From NCBI GenBank assembly GCA_002428965.1, contig DIYI01000012.1:347948-411947 (forward strand): a stretch of 64,000 bases of DNA, in the 5' to 3' direction. The translations under genes and the position numbers were made by a program. Shown in pieces: positions 34,301 through 43,093 of the stretch. The notes beneath the pieces were generated by a model that saw only the letters and a list, made by a program, of their open reading frames with translations, had not been told where the DNA came from and ran no database searches. Source of the stretch: Jejuia sp. UBA6058 (GTDB lineage Bacteria > Bacteroidota > Bacteroidia > Flavobacteriales > Flavobacteriaceae). Within the stretch, counting starts at the first letter, position 1; each line of letters begins with the position of its first letter.

Positions 34301-35950
34301 AAGTTCAGTGACTGTATCACCCGTAGCATACCAAGCTATATCTTGCCCACTATTATCAACAGTAGGTAACAAATCACCTGTACCTCCACAAATATCATAA
34401 GGGCTTGATAGGTTCGGTGCCATTAGGCCTCCCACTAAAAAAGTTACCAAAGATGTTGAATTGCAACCATTAGCATTTTCGGCAATACATTCAATTAAAA
34501 CGGAACCAGGTGCAATTCCTTCAACGCTAACTGTATTAGAAGAAGGTGTAAGATTTACTATTCCTGCTGGCGAAGCATTCCATGTATAGTTTAACATTCC
34601 TGCGGGAATATCTGTTTTTAAAATTTGAGTTTCGCCTACTTGACAAACAAAAAACTCTTCATTTGGATTGTTTGCATCATCATTATCAACAATATTAAAC
34701 AATGGTGGATCTGATGCAAAATTTACAGTGAATACGGCAGATTGCCCTGGAGAACCGTTAAAAGTTGCTTCTACTCTATAATCTATACTTGTTCCAGCTG
34801 TCCCTGCAATTGTTGTAAGTTGTGTACCATTAGCTCCAGCAATAGAAACCCATCCGGAACCATCATTTCTAAACCACTGAATACCGCTTGCATCGTTAAA
34901 TTCAATAATAGCACCTGAACGTCTTGCTGGTACCGTTGAACTTCCAACTTGATCTACCCACTCATTATTTCTAAGTTGTAGTTTGTCTTCTTCTATTGTG
35001 AAAGACGCTGTACCAAAGTCATTTGGTTCATTAGGTCCCCAATCTCTTCCATCAGGATCAATAGGCATATTTACATCATAATACTTTCCATCTTCCCAAA
35101 ACCATCCAGCCTCGGCTTCTGCAAGCCCATTCACTCCAGAATAATCATTAGAGTTTAAAAATTGAGACATTCCCATCCAATAAAAATTCCCTCCTAGACC
35201 TGCCGCAACTATAGCATTCCATACCGAAGTATTCTCAGTCCTATTCACATTTACATCGTTATCATTTAGCATGTATAGACTTACTCCGGGGGTGCCAACA
35301 GAATTAGATACGTTTGGATCACCATTAATCAACTCATTATAAAACGCCCAGGTATTAGCTGCGTTATTTATAAAATGAGTACTTCCATTTAGCAACCCCG
35401 TATTTAATCTTGTGAAACCCAGGGTTGTTAAAACAGTTTCAAATTCGTCAAGACCTCCTAAGTTATCTCCTACTAATATAAATTCTTCGCCCTCACAAGC
35501 GTAGTACAATCCATCAGTATTATTAAGTGTAACTCCATTACCGTTTAAAATAACGGGAGTATCTGCAAAATAGATTTTAGTTTGCAAACGTTCTCCTATG
35601 CTTGCACCAGGTAACTCTGCCCAATAAGACTCATTAGGATCTAAGGCATCTGTATTTGCATATGCCATCCCTCCTGTTTTTTGATTATACCATGTTATGG
35701 TTCCAGCTATATTTTGCGCCTTTACCGTTAAATCGTCAACAGTAGGGGCGTTGGCACTATAAAAGGTTAATGTTGGATGTACTATTATATCAGAAGATTG
35801 CGAAAATGCAGTAGCTGATGTTAAGTAGATTAAAACTGTTGCAAATAAAACAATGTGCGTTTTTGTAATACCTTTTTGATAAAAGTTGTCATAATTACCA
35901 AAACATAATATTTTAAAATTATAGCAATAATTTTTTAGATTCGAAATCAA
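31361..35950 (-). CDS. T9SS-exported adhesin with C-type-lectin-like domain and gliding-associated C-terminus
   Basis: 1529 residues. Signal peptide within residues 27-51. A C-type-lectin-like domain is seen at about 195-351 (YWMGMSQF, AGWFWEDGKYY, WGPNEPND, NNEWVD). Many PKD/Ig-like repeats follow, with paired Cys and Asn-rich linkers. The last 90 residues are the gliding motility-associated type B sorting domain (FFTPNNDGENEYWQVKG, VFNRYGKLLKVF, GWDGTYNG, ending FTLKR). T9SS type B substrates are carried over the outer membrane and held on the surface, often acting in adhesion or gliding. The machinery genes are not here. Ligand unknown; a glycan is likely. Divergent from pbpC. Confidence 0.93.
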   Translation of the reverse strand: MISNLKNYCYNFKILCFGNYDNFYQKGITKTHIVLFATVLIYLTSATAFSQSSDIIVHPTLTFYSANAPTVDDLTVKAQNIAGTITWYNQKTGGMAYANTDALDPNESYWAELPGASIGERLQTKIYFADTPVILNGNGVTLNNTDGLYYACEGEEFILVGDNLGGLDEFETVLTTLGFTRLNTGLLNGSTHFINNAANTWAFYNELINGDPNVSNSVGTPGVSLYMLNDNDVNVNRTENTSVWNAIVAAGLGGNFYWMGMSQFLNSNDYSGVNGLAEAEAGWFWEDGKYYDVNMPIDPDGRDWGPNEPNDFGTASFTIEEDKLQLRNNEWVDQVGSSTVPARRSGAIIEFNDASGIQWFRNDGSGWVSIAGANGTQLTTIAGTAGTSIDYRVEATFNGSPGQSAVFTVNFASDPPLFNIVDNDDANNPNEEFFVCQVGETQILKTDIPAGMLNYTWNASPAGIVNLTPSSNTVSVEGIAPGSVLIECIAENANGCNSTSLVTFLVGGLMAPNLSSPYDICGGTGDLLPTVDNSGQDIAWYATGDTVTELSGDSMVNLIDGQTFDVYSVIRDASGNIGCQSTASLPVTIRLPYLLETDPALPDPNSGLPGPGEWFLTPMTPGGNYDLRNLGDWSPVSAIGTNRYYTLFRGVDPNTLPDTPYQFRVFRNSDFTNEVTAGIQNYDINLAGNPDVVYATIQPNNFDCIYQFGPIYLRECNVMDLGNEITGGNEICQVGESIQLNADTTNLPIGYTILWSALPDSAEGNITFDDASASIVNVTGTVAGTVNITYTVTDPAGIECTTSTSNLFAVSIGEALNAPDLNSTLTYCNASLGSDLPSEDNATPTANKLVWFDSVTSLEVEQSDTLIDGRVYNSYSVRRQDPNDNNSPILCQSTSSLNVTISIAPNLAITPISDYILCDMGMGMAQFDLTNLTTTSEILGTANPSEHTIRYFLDANVPTTEITTPSAYTSSSNTIEVLVFNNSVENPDCEVYTSTFNIVVSPLPLVNGITPTSITSVCGANDMATIIADGSTGANYQISWTSSNGNISISPNPTNEWEIEVTALTDNATSDITYIITDVSTIDPIQNPEGCYSEYTFTFEINTPNTPLGEVQQYFCESGFVSDLLATIDSANSEELVWLDATYTEIPMLDWATTPLISGTIYRALARNTISGCVSNTLDITANIEPSLNINPTGADLNLSDCDDGVNTTIFNLTLNEINILGGESDADYEITYFTDAGRTDVIPNTSNFTITNSSEQQTIYVRAFTRAITDNTCFSDTEFTVTNSLIPNITVTSPQSICNGQTLDLSFNTSDGNYDYTWSTGIIAESISVAVAGTYTVFATDPITGCQSNLETIEVVSSGAPTIDATDIRTEINSDTNSNIIIDNSPGNLGIGDYEFALDNGSYQDLPEFENVSSGVHIVSVRDKNGCGPEASVEIFVFGFPRFFTPNNDGENEYWQVKGLDTRFYQHSNISVFNRYGKLLKVFSTATLGWDGTYNGINLPTEDYWYTMSLIDIDGNTSIFKGHFTLKR

Positions 35951-35988
35951 TGGTTATCGAGTTTAGTTGAGAAATTAAAACTATTATA

Positions 35989-36033
35989 AAGTAAGTTTAC
36001 TTGCCAAATAAAAGACTTGATATAAACTTACTT
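35989..36033. promoter_or_regulatory. 11-bp inverted repeat between divergent adhesin and pbpC genes
   Basis: AAGTAAGTTTA (35989-35999) and its exact reverse complement TAAACTTACTT (36023-36033), 23 bases apart. It lies 39 bases from the adhesin start and 150 bases from pbpC. It could be an operator for either gene or a cruciform. It has no T run, so it is not a terminator. Confidence 0.4.
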
Positions 36034-36181
36034 ATTAGAAACAAACTTTACCTTTTGTCGAATTTTTACCAAAACTAGTATAGTTTTCAATGAATTTGAT
36101 AAACTCAAATACCTTAATATTAGAATTAAATTTATCTTAAAAAGCATCCACCTTGGGCTTTGAAGTTGTATATAAAGGTAC

Positions 36182-38533
36182 ATGATGAATATAAAGCGTT
36201 TTTTGTTTAAACATAAAATAAAAGTAGTTATTACTACAGTCTTATTAACTGTGTATATACTTTGTTTGCCTAAGCGGTTATTTATTGATCCAACTGCTAC
36301 CGTAATTACTTCAAATAATAATGAACTAATAGGAGCTTTAATTGCTAGTGATGGTCAATGGCGATTCCCGCATAATGATTCCGTTCCAAAGAAGTTTAAA
36401 ACCTGTATTCTTCAATTTGAAGACGAATATTTTTATAAACATCCTGGGTTTAATCCAGTTTCAATCTACAAAGCGCTTAGAGATAATTTAAAATCGGGAA
36501 GTGTAAAAAGAGGCGGAAGCACCTTAACTCAGCAAGTAATTCGACTATCGAGAAAAGGACAGAAACGTACTTATTTTGAAAAACTGAAGGAACTTGTATT
36601 AGCCACGCGTTTAGAATTTCGAGCTTCTAAAAATGAGATTTTAGGGTATTACTCTAGCAATGCTCCTTTTGGTGGTAATGTTGTTGGACTTGATGCTGCA
36701 TCATGGCGTTATTTTAATAGAAATCCTAAAGACTTATCTTGGGCCGAAAGTGCCACTTTAGCGGTATTACCGAATGCACCAAGTTTGATTTATCCTGGCA
36801 AACGTCAAGAACACTTGCTGCAAAAACGAAATCGTCTTTTAAAAAAACTGAGGGACAATGCTATTATTGATACACTCACTTACGAGCTTTCTATTGAAGA
36901 AGCACTTCCTCAAAAACCATATCCTCTACCTCAAATTGCACCGCATTTATTGCAAAGAGTTGGTAAAACTAATAAGGGCGAGTTTGTAAAAACCGCTATT
37001 GACAAGGCATTTCAGGAACAGGTAAATCATATTGTGGAAACGCATTATGATCAATTAAGTCAGAACGAAATTTACAATGCTGCGGTGCTGGTTTTGGATG
37101 TTCACACTCGAAAGGTTTTGGCATATGTTGGCAATACTCCAACAGATAAAGCACATCAAAATCAAGTAGATATTATTGACAAACCACGAAGTACCGGTAG
37201 TATTTTAAAACCTTTCTTATATGCTGCTATGTTGGATAGTGGTGATTTACTTCCAAATACTTTGGTGCCAGATGTACCTACTCAGTTTGGAAATTACAAT
37301 CCTGAAAATTATGACAAAACCTATGCAGGGGCAGTTCCTGCAAATAGGGCCTTGGCTAAATCTTTAAATGTTCCAGCCGTAAGGATGTTGCAACAATTTG
37401 GATTGGATAGATTTCATCATTATTTAAAGCAATTACAACTTAAAGATCTAAAATATTCTGCAAATCATTACGGTTTGTCTTTGGCTCTTGGTGGTGCGGA
37501 AAGTAATCTTTGGGACTTATGTAAAACTTATGCTGCCATGTCTTCTACATTGAATCATTTTTCGGAGACTTCTAGTGAATATTTTAAAAATGAATTTTGT
37601 GATCCTATTCTTTTAGCAGATAAAAAAATAGATTTTGGCAATAAAATTTCAGAAAAACCCTTGTTTGATGCGGCATCTATCTATCTCACTTATGAAAGCT
37701 TAAAAGAAGTTAATCGACCTGAAAGTGATGAAAGTTGGGAGTTTTTTGACAGCTCAAAACAAATAGCTTGGAAAACAGGAACTAGCTTTGGCTTTAGAGA
37801 TGCTTGGGCAATTGGTACCACTAAAGATTATGTGGTTGGTGTTTGGGTAGGTAATGCTGACGGTGAAGGTCGTCCGGGATTAGTCGGCGTGCAAACAGCT
37901 GCCCCAATTTTATTTGATGTATTTGATATTCTACCTAATAGTGAATGGTTTGCTAAGCCTTTTGATGAAATGCAGGAAGTTTCAATTTGTAAAATAAGTG
38001 GTTATCGCGCCTCATCCGATTGTGATATTATTGAAAATACATACATTCAAAATAGCGGTTTGAAAACTAAACCTTGTCCCTATCATAAGTTAGTTCATTT
38101 GAATCAAAGTGAAACCTATCAGGTAAATGCCTCCTGCGAAGATTTATCTAATATCAAACATAAATCATGGTTTGTTTTGCCCTCATTAATGGCGCATTAT
38201 TATAAAACGAAAAATCCGTTTTATAAACCTTTGCCAAAATTTCGTGAGGATTGTTTGGGTGAAAATTCAATTTCTATCGAATTCATTTATCCAAAGACAA
38301 ATAATACCATATTTCTTCCTAAAGATTTTGATGGCGAAACCAACGATTTAATTCTAAAAATTGCGCATCCCAAATCTGAAAGTACAGTGTTTTGGTATAT
38401 AGATGAGCATTTTATTGGTGCAACAAAAGATATACATGAATTGGGAGTTCAACCTAAAAAAGGGAAGCATCTAATTACCGTTGTTGATGAATTTGGTAAT
38501 GAAGCGAAGCGAAGCATTGAGATTACCAATTAA
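36182..38533 (+). CDS. pbpC: Penicillin-binding protein 1C
   Basis: 783 residues. A bifunctional peptidoglycan synthase of the 1C class. Short cytoplasmic tail, one transmembrane helix (14-30), then the GT51 glycosyltransferase with catalytic Glu80 in QFEDEYFYKHPGF and RGGSTLTQQV. The transpeptidase has Ser340-x-x-Lys343 (STGSILKPF), SLN (394-396) and KTGT (531-534). A C-terminal extension with Cys-rich CKISGYRASSDCD and a beta domain matches the BiPBP_C region specific to PBP1C. This class is linked to alpha-2-macroglobulins in many bacteria. A second ATG one codon later is equally possible as start. Its stop overlaps the convergent adhesin gene by 4 bases. Confidence 0.95.
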   Translation: MMNIKRFLFKHKIKVVITTVLLTVYILCLPKRLFIDPTATVITSNNNELIGALIASDGQWRFPHNDSVPKKFKTCILQFEDEYFYKHPGFNPVSIYKALRDNLKSGSVKRGGSTLTQQVIRLSRKGQKRTYFEKLKELVLATRLEFRASKNEILGYYSSNAPFGGNVVGLDAASWRYFNRNPKDLSWAESATLAVLPNAPSLIYPGKRQEHLLQKRNRLLKKLRDNAIIDTLTYELSIEEALPQKPYPLPQIAPHLLQRVGKTNKGEFVKTAIDKAFQEQVNHIVETHYDQLSQNEIYNAAVLVLDVHTRKVLAYVGNTPTDKAHQNQVDIIDKPRSTGSILKPFLYAAMLDSGDLLPNTLVPDVPTQFGNYNPENYDKTYAGAVPANRALAKSLNVPAVRMLQQFGLDRFHHYLKQLQLKDLKYSANHYGLSLALGGAESNLWDLCKTYAAMSSTLNHFSETSSEYFKNEFCDPILLADKKIDFGNKISEKPLFDAASIYLTYESLKEVNRPESDESWEFFDSSKQIAWKTGTSFGFRDAWAIGTTKDYVVGVWVGNADGEGRPGLVGVQTAAPILFDVFDILPNSEWFAKPFDEMQEVSICKISGYRASSDCDIIENTYIQNSGLKTKPCPYHKLVHLNQSETYQVNASCEDLSNIKHKSWFVLPSLMAHYYKTKNPFYKPLPKFREDCLGENSISIEFIYPKTNNTIFLPKDFDGETNDLILKIAHPKSESTVFWYIDEHFIGATKDIHELGVQPKKGKHLITVVDEFGNEAKRSIEITN

Positions 38534-41019
38534 CGTTTTAAAGTGAAGTGTGCTGTAAATCTTTTTCTTTCTCCAGAATTTGATTCGTTATAATTAATAA
38601 CAAACCAATAATCGCTTGTAGGCATTAACTGTCCATTGTAAACTCCCGTCCAACCGTCACCATTAGGATTCAATTGTTTTAGTAGTTTACCATAACGATC
38701 GAAAATAAAAATTTCAGCAGTAGTTAAAAAACTATTTGGACTTGAAGGGGCAACAATATTCCATGTTTCATTTGCGCCATCACCATTGGGTGTGAAAAAT
38801 CGAGGATATCCTATAACTACAAATTCCTCTTTATATTCAAGACATCCTCTTCTATCACGAACAGCTACAATATGCTCACCAATAGAAACATTGGAAAAAG
38901 TGGGGCTATCTTGCCAACTACTATTATTCAATCTAAATTCAAAATCCCCACTTCCAGTTATCATAACCTCTACAGTTTGATCTTCAACAAAAACATTAGA
39001 TGTGATATCAATAGTAATAACAGGCTCTGAAAGTTCTGTGACTAAAGTTGTTATTCTTGTTTCGCACAATGTATTATTGTTTTGAACTAGCACATCATAG
39101 TTACCGCCGATTATTGGAGAAAAATCTGGTTGGTTGGCTCCATTTATAACTGTACCATTTAATGACCAAGTAAAAGAATAATCCTGAGTATTTAAGCCTG
39201 TATCAATATTTACTGGAATTACAATATCACCAGTACTATCAAAACAAATAAAGTACTCACCTTCTATAAAAAACGATGGATTTTCATTAACTTCGATAGT
39301 CATTTCAACTGTATTGGGGCAAAACCCAGGATCTGGGGTAAAGGTATATGTCGTTGTTTGATTTTGATTGATTGCTGGCGTCCAAACTCCGCTTACGCCA
39401 TTATTTGATACCATTGGTAAGGCTGTTAAAGATTCACCAAAACAAATGGGAGCGACTTGAATGAAAACAGGAAGTTCATTTGGGTTTACAGTAATTGTCA
39501 TGGTCTGCTCAGAAGCACATTCTCCAGCGTTAGGAGTAAATGTATATTCTGTTGTGAGCGTATTATTTAAAGCTGGGTTCCAAGTTCCTGAGATGCCATT
39601 ATTAGATGTTAGGGGCAATGCATTTAATGCCTCTCCAATGCATATAGGGCTTACCTGAGTAAATATTGGAGTTACTATGGGATTTACTTCGATAACCATA
39701 GTTTGCTGAAGGGCACATTGGCCAACATCTGGGGTAAAAAAATATGTTGTAGTTGCAGTATTATCTAGTGCGGGACTCCAACTCCCTGTTATACCCTCGG
39801 TAGACACTGTTGGTAATGGTGGTAAAATATCCCCAAAACAAATGGGAGCAATCTGAGTAAATGTTGGCAACTCGTTAGGAATTACAGTAATGGTCATATT
39901 TGTGTCAGGTGCACATTGTAAATCATCTGGTGTAAATGTATAGGTTGTAGTTGCCGTATTATTAAGTATTGGACTCCAAGTTCCAGATATGCCTTCATTT
40001 GAAATTAATGGTAATGGTGATATACTTCCACCACTGCATATGTCTGGTATCTGGTTAAAGGTAGGTGTGCCTTGAATTGGTAAAACTGTTATTTGAACAT
40101 CTTCTGTAGTAATTTCTCCACAGGCATCGGCAATTGATACTGTATATGTTGTTGATACCACTGGAGAAAACGTAGGATTCGCAATATTAGGATTACTCAC
40201 ACCCGTTGTAGGACTCCAAGAATAGGCATTCCCACTAGGAATTGAGGCATCAAGCTGAATATTATCTCCCAAACAAATTGAACTATCTGTTAAGGTTAGG
40301 TTTTCCACAAAAGAAATACTATTAAAACATAGCTGATGTACATTGGAAAATCCTCCTGTTGAACCTACAAAGCCAAAAAAAACGGTATCATCCCCCGAAA
40401 AAATAGAAGTTTTTATATCCAAATTTAAGCTTAATCGTAATTCACAATCGAAAAACACACTAAAAACCTGAGTCGTGGTATCCCAAGTAATTTTTATTTC
40501 ATGATCGGCTCCATCTTCAATATTACCGCTAGACATACTTGCTTGAATTGGACCTGCTAAATTGTTGAAAGAATTGCTGTGAATAGGTTCTCCATTTCTT
40601 AAAATAGCAATATGATCTTCAGTTGGATCTGCATTTTCTGGATTCTGCCAAGTATCAAATTCAACTACCAAAGAAGGTGAAATTCCTCTAAAACCCAAAC
40701 CACCACCAGGGTCTCCAATTTCTGGCACTGAGGTTCCTTTAAAAACAAGTGCCATCCCATCTGCTCCATTACCGTCTTTATTACCAAAGTTATTTTGATA
40801 ATATATTGTAAAATCCTCAGCAAAATCTATGGGGTTATTATACCAAACACCACCTGATTGAAATTCAGCATCTGGTGTTATTATATAACAATTATTACCT
40901 TGGTCTGTTGCATTACCAATGGTTGTAGCATTTAATTGTGCTAAACTCTCAGTAGAATAAAAAATTAGCAATAAAAATGAAAGTGTTTTACAAACTTTAT
41001 TAAAAGTGAATTTATGCAT
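38530..41019 (-). CDS. T9SS-exported adhesin with L-type lectin domain and tandem Cys repeats
   Basis: 829 residues. Signal peptide (1-27). An L-type (legume-like) lectin domain at about 30-240 shows DGNGADGMALVF, GGGLGFRGISPSLVVEFDTW and DHEIKITWD. A PKD-like domain follows, then four tandem repeats of about 65 residues (about 319-382, 385-447, 450-513, 516-578), each with ICxGxxLxxLP, SNxGIxGxWxPAL and TYTFTPxxGxC. Their first cysteines are at 328, 393, 460 and 526. The C-terminus is the gliding-associated type B sorting domain (FFTPNGDGANETWN, IFDRYGKLLKQL, ending FTLKR). Likely a surface glycan binder. Convergent with pbpC. Confidence 0.93.
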   Translation of the reverse strand: MHKFTFNKVCKTLSFLLLIFYSTESLAQLNATTIGNATDQGNNCYIITPDAEFQSGGVWYNNPIDFAEDFTIYYQNNFGNKDGNGADGMALVFKGTSVPEIGDPGGGLGFRGISPSLVVEFDTWQNPENADPTEDHIAILRNGEPIHSNSFNNLAGPIQASMSSGNIEDGADHEIKITWDTTTQVFSVFFDCELRLSLNLDIKTSIFSGDDTVFFGFVGSTGGFSNVHQLCFNSISFVENLTLTDSSICLGDNIQLDASIPSGNAYSWSPTTGVSNPNIANPTFSPVVSTTYTVSIADACGEITTEDVQITVLPIQGTPTFNQIPDICSGGSISPLPLISNEGISGTWSPILNNTATTTYTFTPDDLQCAPDTNMTITVIPNELPTFTQIAPICFGDILPPLPTVSTEGITGSWSPALDNTATTTYFFTPDVGQCALQQTMVIEVNPIVTPIFTQVSPICIGEALNALPLTSNNGISGTWNPALNNTLTTEYTFTPNAGECASEQTMTITVNPNELPVFIQVAPICFGESLTALPMVSNNGVSGVWTPAINQNQTTTYTFTPDPGFCPNTVEMTIEVNENPSFFIEGEYFICFDSTGDIVIPVNIDTGLNTQDYSFTWSLNGTVINGANQPDFSPIIGGNYDVLVQNNNTLCETRITTLVTELSEPVITIDITSNVFVEDQTVEVMITGSGDFEFRLNNSSWQDSPTFSNVSIGEHIVAVRDRRGCLEYKEEFVVIGYPRFFTPNGDGANETWNIVAPSSPNSFLTTAEIFIFDRYGKLLKQLNPNGDGWTGVYNGQLMPTSDYWFVINYNESNSGERKRFTAHFTLKR

Positions 41020-41116
41020 TTGAAACCAATATATAAAAAAACCTAAACGCAGTATTACTTTTAATCGATTTGCATTTGAATGTATGGTTCATGTATAGTT
41101 AACTAGAGAAAATTTC

Positions 41117-42067
41117 TTAAAAACCAACTGAAGTCGCTTCATTATCTTTCGAATAAGAGATTTTTGTTCGGAGAATAGAATGATCAGATTTCCAAGTTTT
41201 GATTTTTTGAGTTTCAATAATATTTAAATTCTTTGAAATCCACACATGATCTATTGATAATACGGGTAAATTCCAAAACCAAGTTTCTCTAAATCCGTTC
41301 CCTTTAACTTCAAATGCATTATTAAAATTACTTTTTAGAAAAGAATAGTGCATGGACTCAATTGGAGTATTAAAATCACCCAGAATTATAACGTCATCTT
41401 TATGATTTATTTTTGATTTTATAAACGAAAAAGAATGCCTCCTATTATTAAACAAACTGGCAGAAATATCAACTGTATAAAAATGACAACCTTTATATAT
41501 AAAATTTAATAAGGTAGAATTATCTTTTGCTGTAGTTTCTTCAAGCTCATATATTGGTTTTTTTGAAAAAACACCAATAGACTCTTCTGATAAATAAAAA
41601 TGGTAGTTGGGGAAATTGTGTTTTGCATAATTTACACTCTCTTCGTTACATTCAACAAGAATACATAAATCTGGAATGCTATCATTTTCCAAAATTAATT
41701 CTTTTAATCCTTTGTTGTGCTGTGAATTCCAATACACAAATTCAAAAACTTCTTCTTCATTTGCCAATACCATTTCGTTCCTTTTAAAGCTTCTTAAAAC
41801 CCATATTAAAACAACGACTACTGTAATTAAAAAAAATATAAATCTAATTACTGCTCTTCTAGAAGAAAAACTTGTTAGCAAAGCAAGAACTCCTAGAATC
41901 GGTAAAGGCAGCACGTAAAAAACCAATGAAGACCAATAGAATAAATCCTTTATAGAAAAGTGGATAATTAGCCCAAATACTACAAGACACCCCAAATATT
42001 TTGAAAAATACCTCAACACATCACCGTAAAGGAAAACCCTTAGCCGCCCACCAAGGGTGAATTTCAA
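41117..42067 (-). CDS. Membrane-anchored endonuclease/exonuclease/phosphatase (EEP) family protein
   Basis: 316 residues from the ATG at 42067. Two or three hydrophobic helices (about 20-95) tether it to the membrane. A divalent-metal EEP hydrolase domain follows, with IILGDFNTPIESMHY (Asp/Asn of the active site), LSIDHVW and the C-terminal WKSDHSIL where Asp-His act in catalysis. Members cleave phosphodiesters in nucleic acids or phospholipids; which one cannot be told. The ATG start overlaps the YciI gene by 47 bases. A GTG at 42019, right behind that gene's stop, would give 300 residues and is a serious alternative. Last gene of a three-gene operon. Confidence 0.85.
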   Translation of the reverse strand: MKFTLGGRLRVFLYGDVLRYFSKYLGCLVVFGLIIHFSIKDLFYWSSLVFYVLPLPILGVLALLTSFSSRRAVIRFIFFLITVVVVLIWVLRSFKRNEMVLANEEEVFEFVYWNSQHNKGLKELILENDSIPDLCILVECNEESVNYAKHNFPNYHFYLSEESIGVFSKKPIYELEETTAKDNSTLLNFIYKGCHFYTVDISASLFNNRRHSFSFIKSKINHKDDVIILGDFNTPIESMHYSFLKSNFNNAFEVKGNGFRETWFWNLPVLSIDHVWISKNLNIIETQKIKTWKSDHSILRTKISYSKDNEATSVGF

Positions 42068-42569
42068 TTTCCAATCGTCCTGCCTTCACCATGGGATCTG
42101 AATTTGCGAGACTATCCGCCATTTTAAGTGTGGGCACATTGTAAATGGTAATACCTCTGATATCGCCATCATCACCAAATGGCCCTGAGATATCAGCATA
42201 ACCCAATTCATACATTTTCCCTAAATGTGCTAAGTGTTGTTTTTGCAATTCTGTTGCTTCCTCTTCATTCTGCCCACGAATTGGACCTCGCTTTAAAAAG
42301 GCCATAAAATACTGTTGCATCAAAACGGTATCCTTTGTTTTTTCATCCACATAATCAAAAATCTTAAATCCTTTTGAGGTAAGTTCAGCTTTTAATTGTG
42401 CTGCTGTTTGTACAGGTCCTGTTTCTACTTCGATAGTATCAATTTCCGTTTCAATCGTATTTTTCACTGTTGGGATTTCTTCAGCTACAACAGTTGTCTG
42501 TGATGTTTCTTTCTTGCAACTAAAAAGTGCGAGCATTGTTAAAGCGTAAATGATGGTCATTTTTTTCAT
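42021..42569 (-). CDS. YciI-like domain lipoprotein
   Basis: 182 residues from ATG 42569, which overlaps the CYTH gene stop as ATGA. Lipobox FSC with Cys18, then an acidic Thr/Glu linker. The YCII domain (about 75-182) shows QQYFMAFLKRGPIRGQ, HLAHLGKMYELGYADISGPFGDDGDIRGI and MVKAGRLEIEIHPWWAAKG. YciI folds are ferredoxin-like and of uncertain activity; a His-Asp pair has been proposed as catalytic. Here the domain is placed in the envelope by the lipid anchor, an unusual location for this mostly cytosolic family. Middle gene of the CYTH-YciI-EEP operon. Confidence 0.87.
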   Translation of the reverse strand: MKKMTIIYALTMLALFSCKKETSQTTVVAEEIPTVKNTIETEIDTIEVETGPVQTAAQLKAELTSKGFKIFDYVDEKTKDTVLMQQYFMAFLKRGPIRGQNEEEATELQKQHLAHLGKMYELGYADISGPFGDDGDIRGITIYNVPTLKMADSLANSDPMVKAGRLEIEIHPWWAAKGFPLR

Positions 42570-43039
42570 GATATCCAAGTTTTATAAGGTTGTTTACTTA
42601 GTTGCGAATTGTAATATTGTATTTGCCCTGTAACTTCAGCACCTAACCAATCTGGTTTTACAATAGTTTCACTTTCTGAAGTTAATTCTACCTCAGCCAC
42701 GATTAGTCCGTCGTTTTCACCTAAAAATTCATCAACTTCAAATACATGTTTCCCGTATAGTATTTCATAACGGATTTTATCAATAATTGTTGGCTCACAG
42801 AGTTTTAAAAGTGCTTCCGCTTCTTCCTTTTTTACTTCCGTTTCCCATTCAAAACGGCTTAAACCATCGTTGGAAGATTTCCCTTTTACCGTAAGAAATC
42901 CTTTTTCACCTTTTATCCTAACCCTTACTGTTCGCGTTGCATCGGTATTTAAAAACCCCTGAGTTATTCTTGTTTTAATATTAGCTTCACTTTTAAAAGC
43001 ATTTGACTTTACTAAGAATTTGCGTTCAATCTCTATCAT
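42566..43039 (-). CDS. CYTH-domain triphosphatase-like protein
   Basis: 157 residues from ATG 43039 (a TTG six bases earlier is in frame but would only add two residues). The defining ExExK motif is at the start (MIEIERKFLV). Further beta-strand charges lie in RVRIKGEKGFLTVKGK, SRFEWETEV and FEVDEFLGENDGLIVAEVEL. These line the eight-stranded tunnel that binds triphosphates with metal. Family members hydrolyse inorganic triphosphate or thiamine triphosphate, or act as class IV adenylate cyclases; the first is most common for this size. Divergent from dinB, with 54 bases between starts. Confidence 0.9.
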   Translation of the reverse strand: MIEIERKFLVKSNAFKSEANIKTRITQGFLNTDATRTVRVRIKGEKGFLTVKGKSSNDGLSRFEWETEVKKEEAEALLKLCEPTIIDKIRYEILYGKHVFEVDEFLGENDGLIVAEVELTSESETIVKPDWLGAEVTGQIQYYNSQLSKQPYKTWIS

Positions 43040-43093
43040 ACACAATCAAATATCTATTTTAAATAAAAGGCATTTAATGCCTAAATTTACAGT

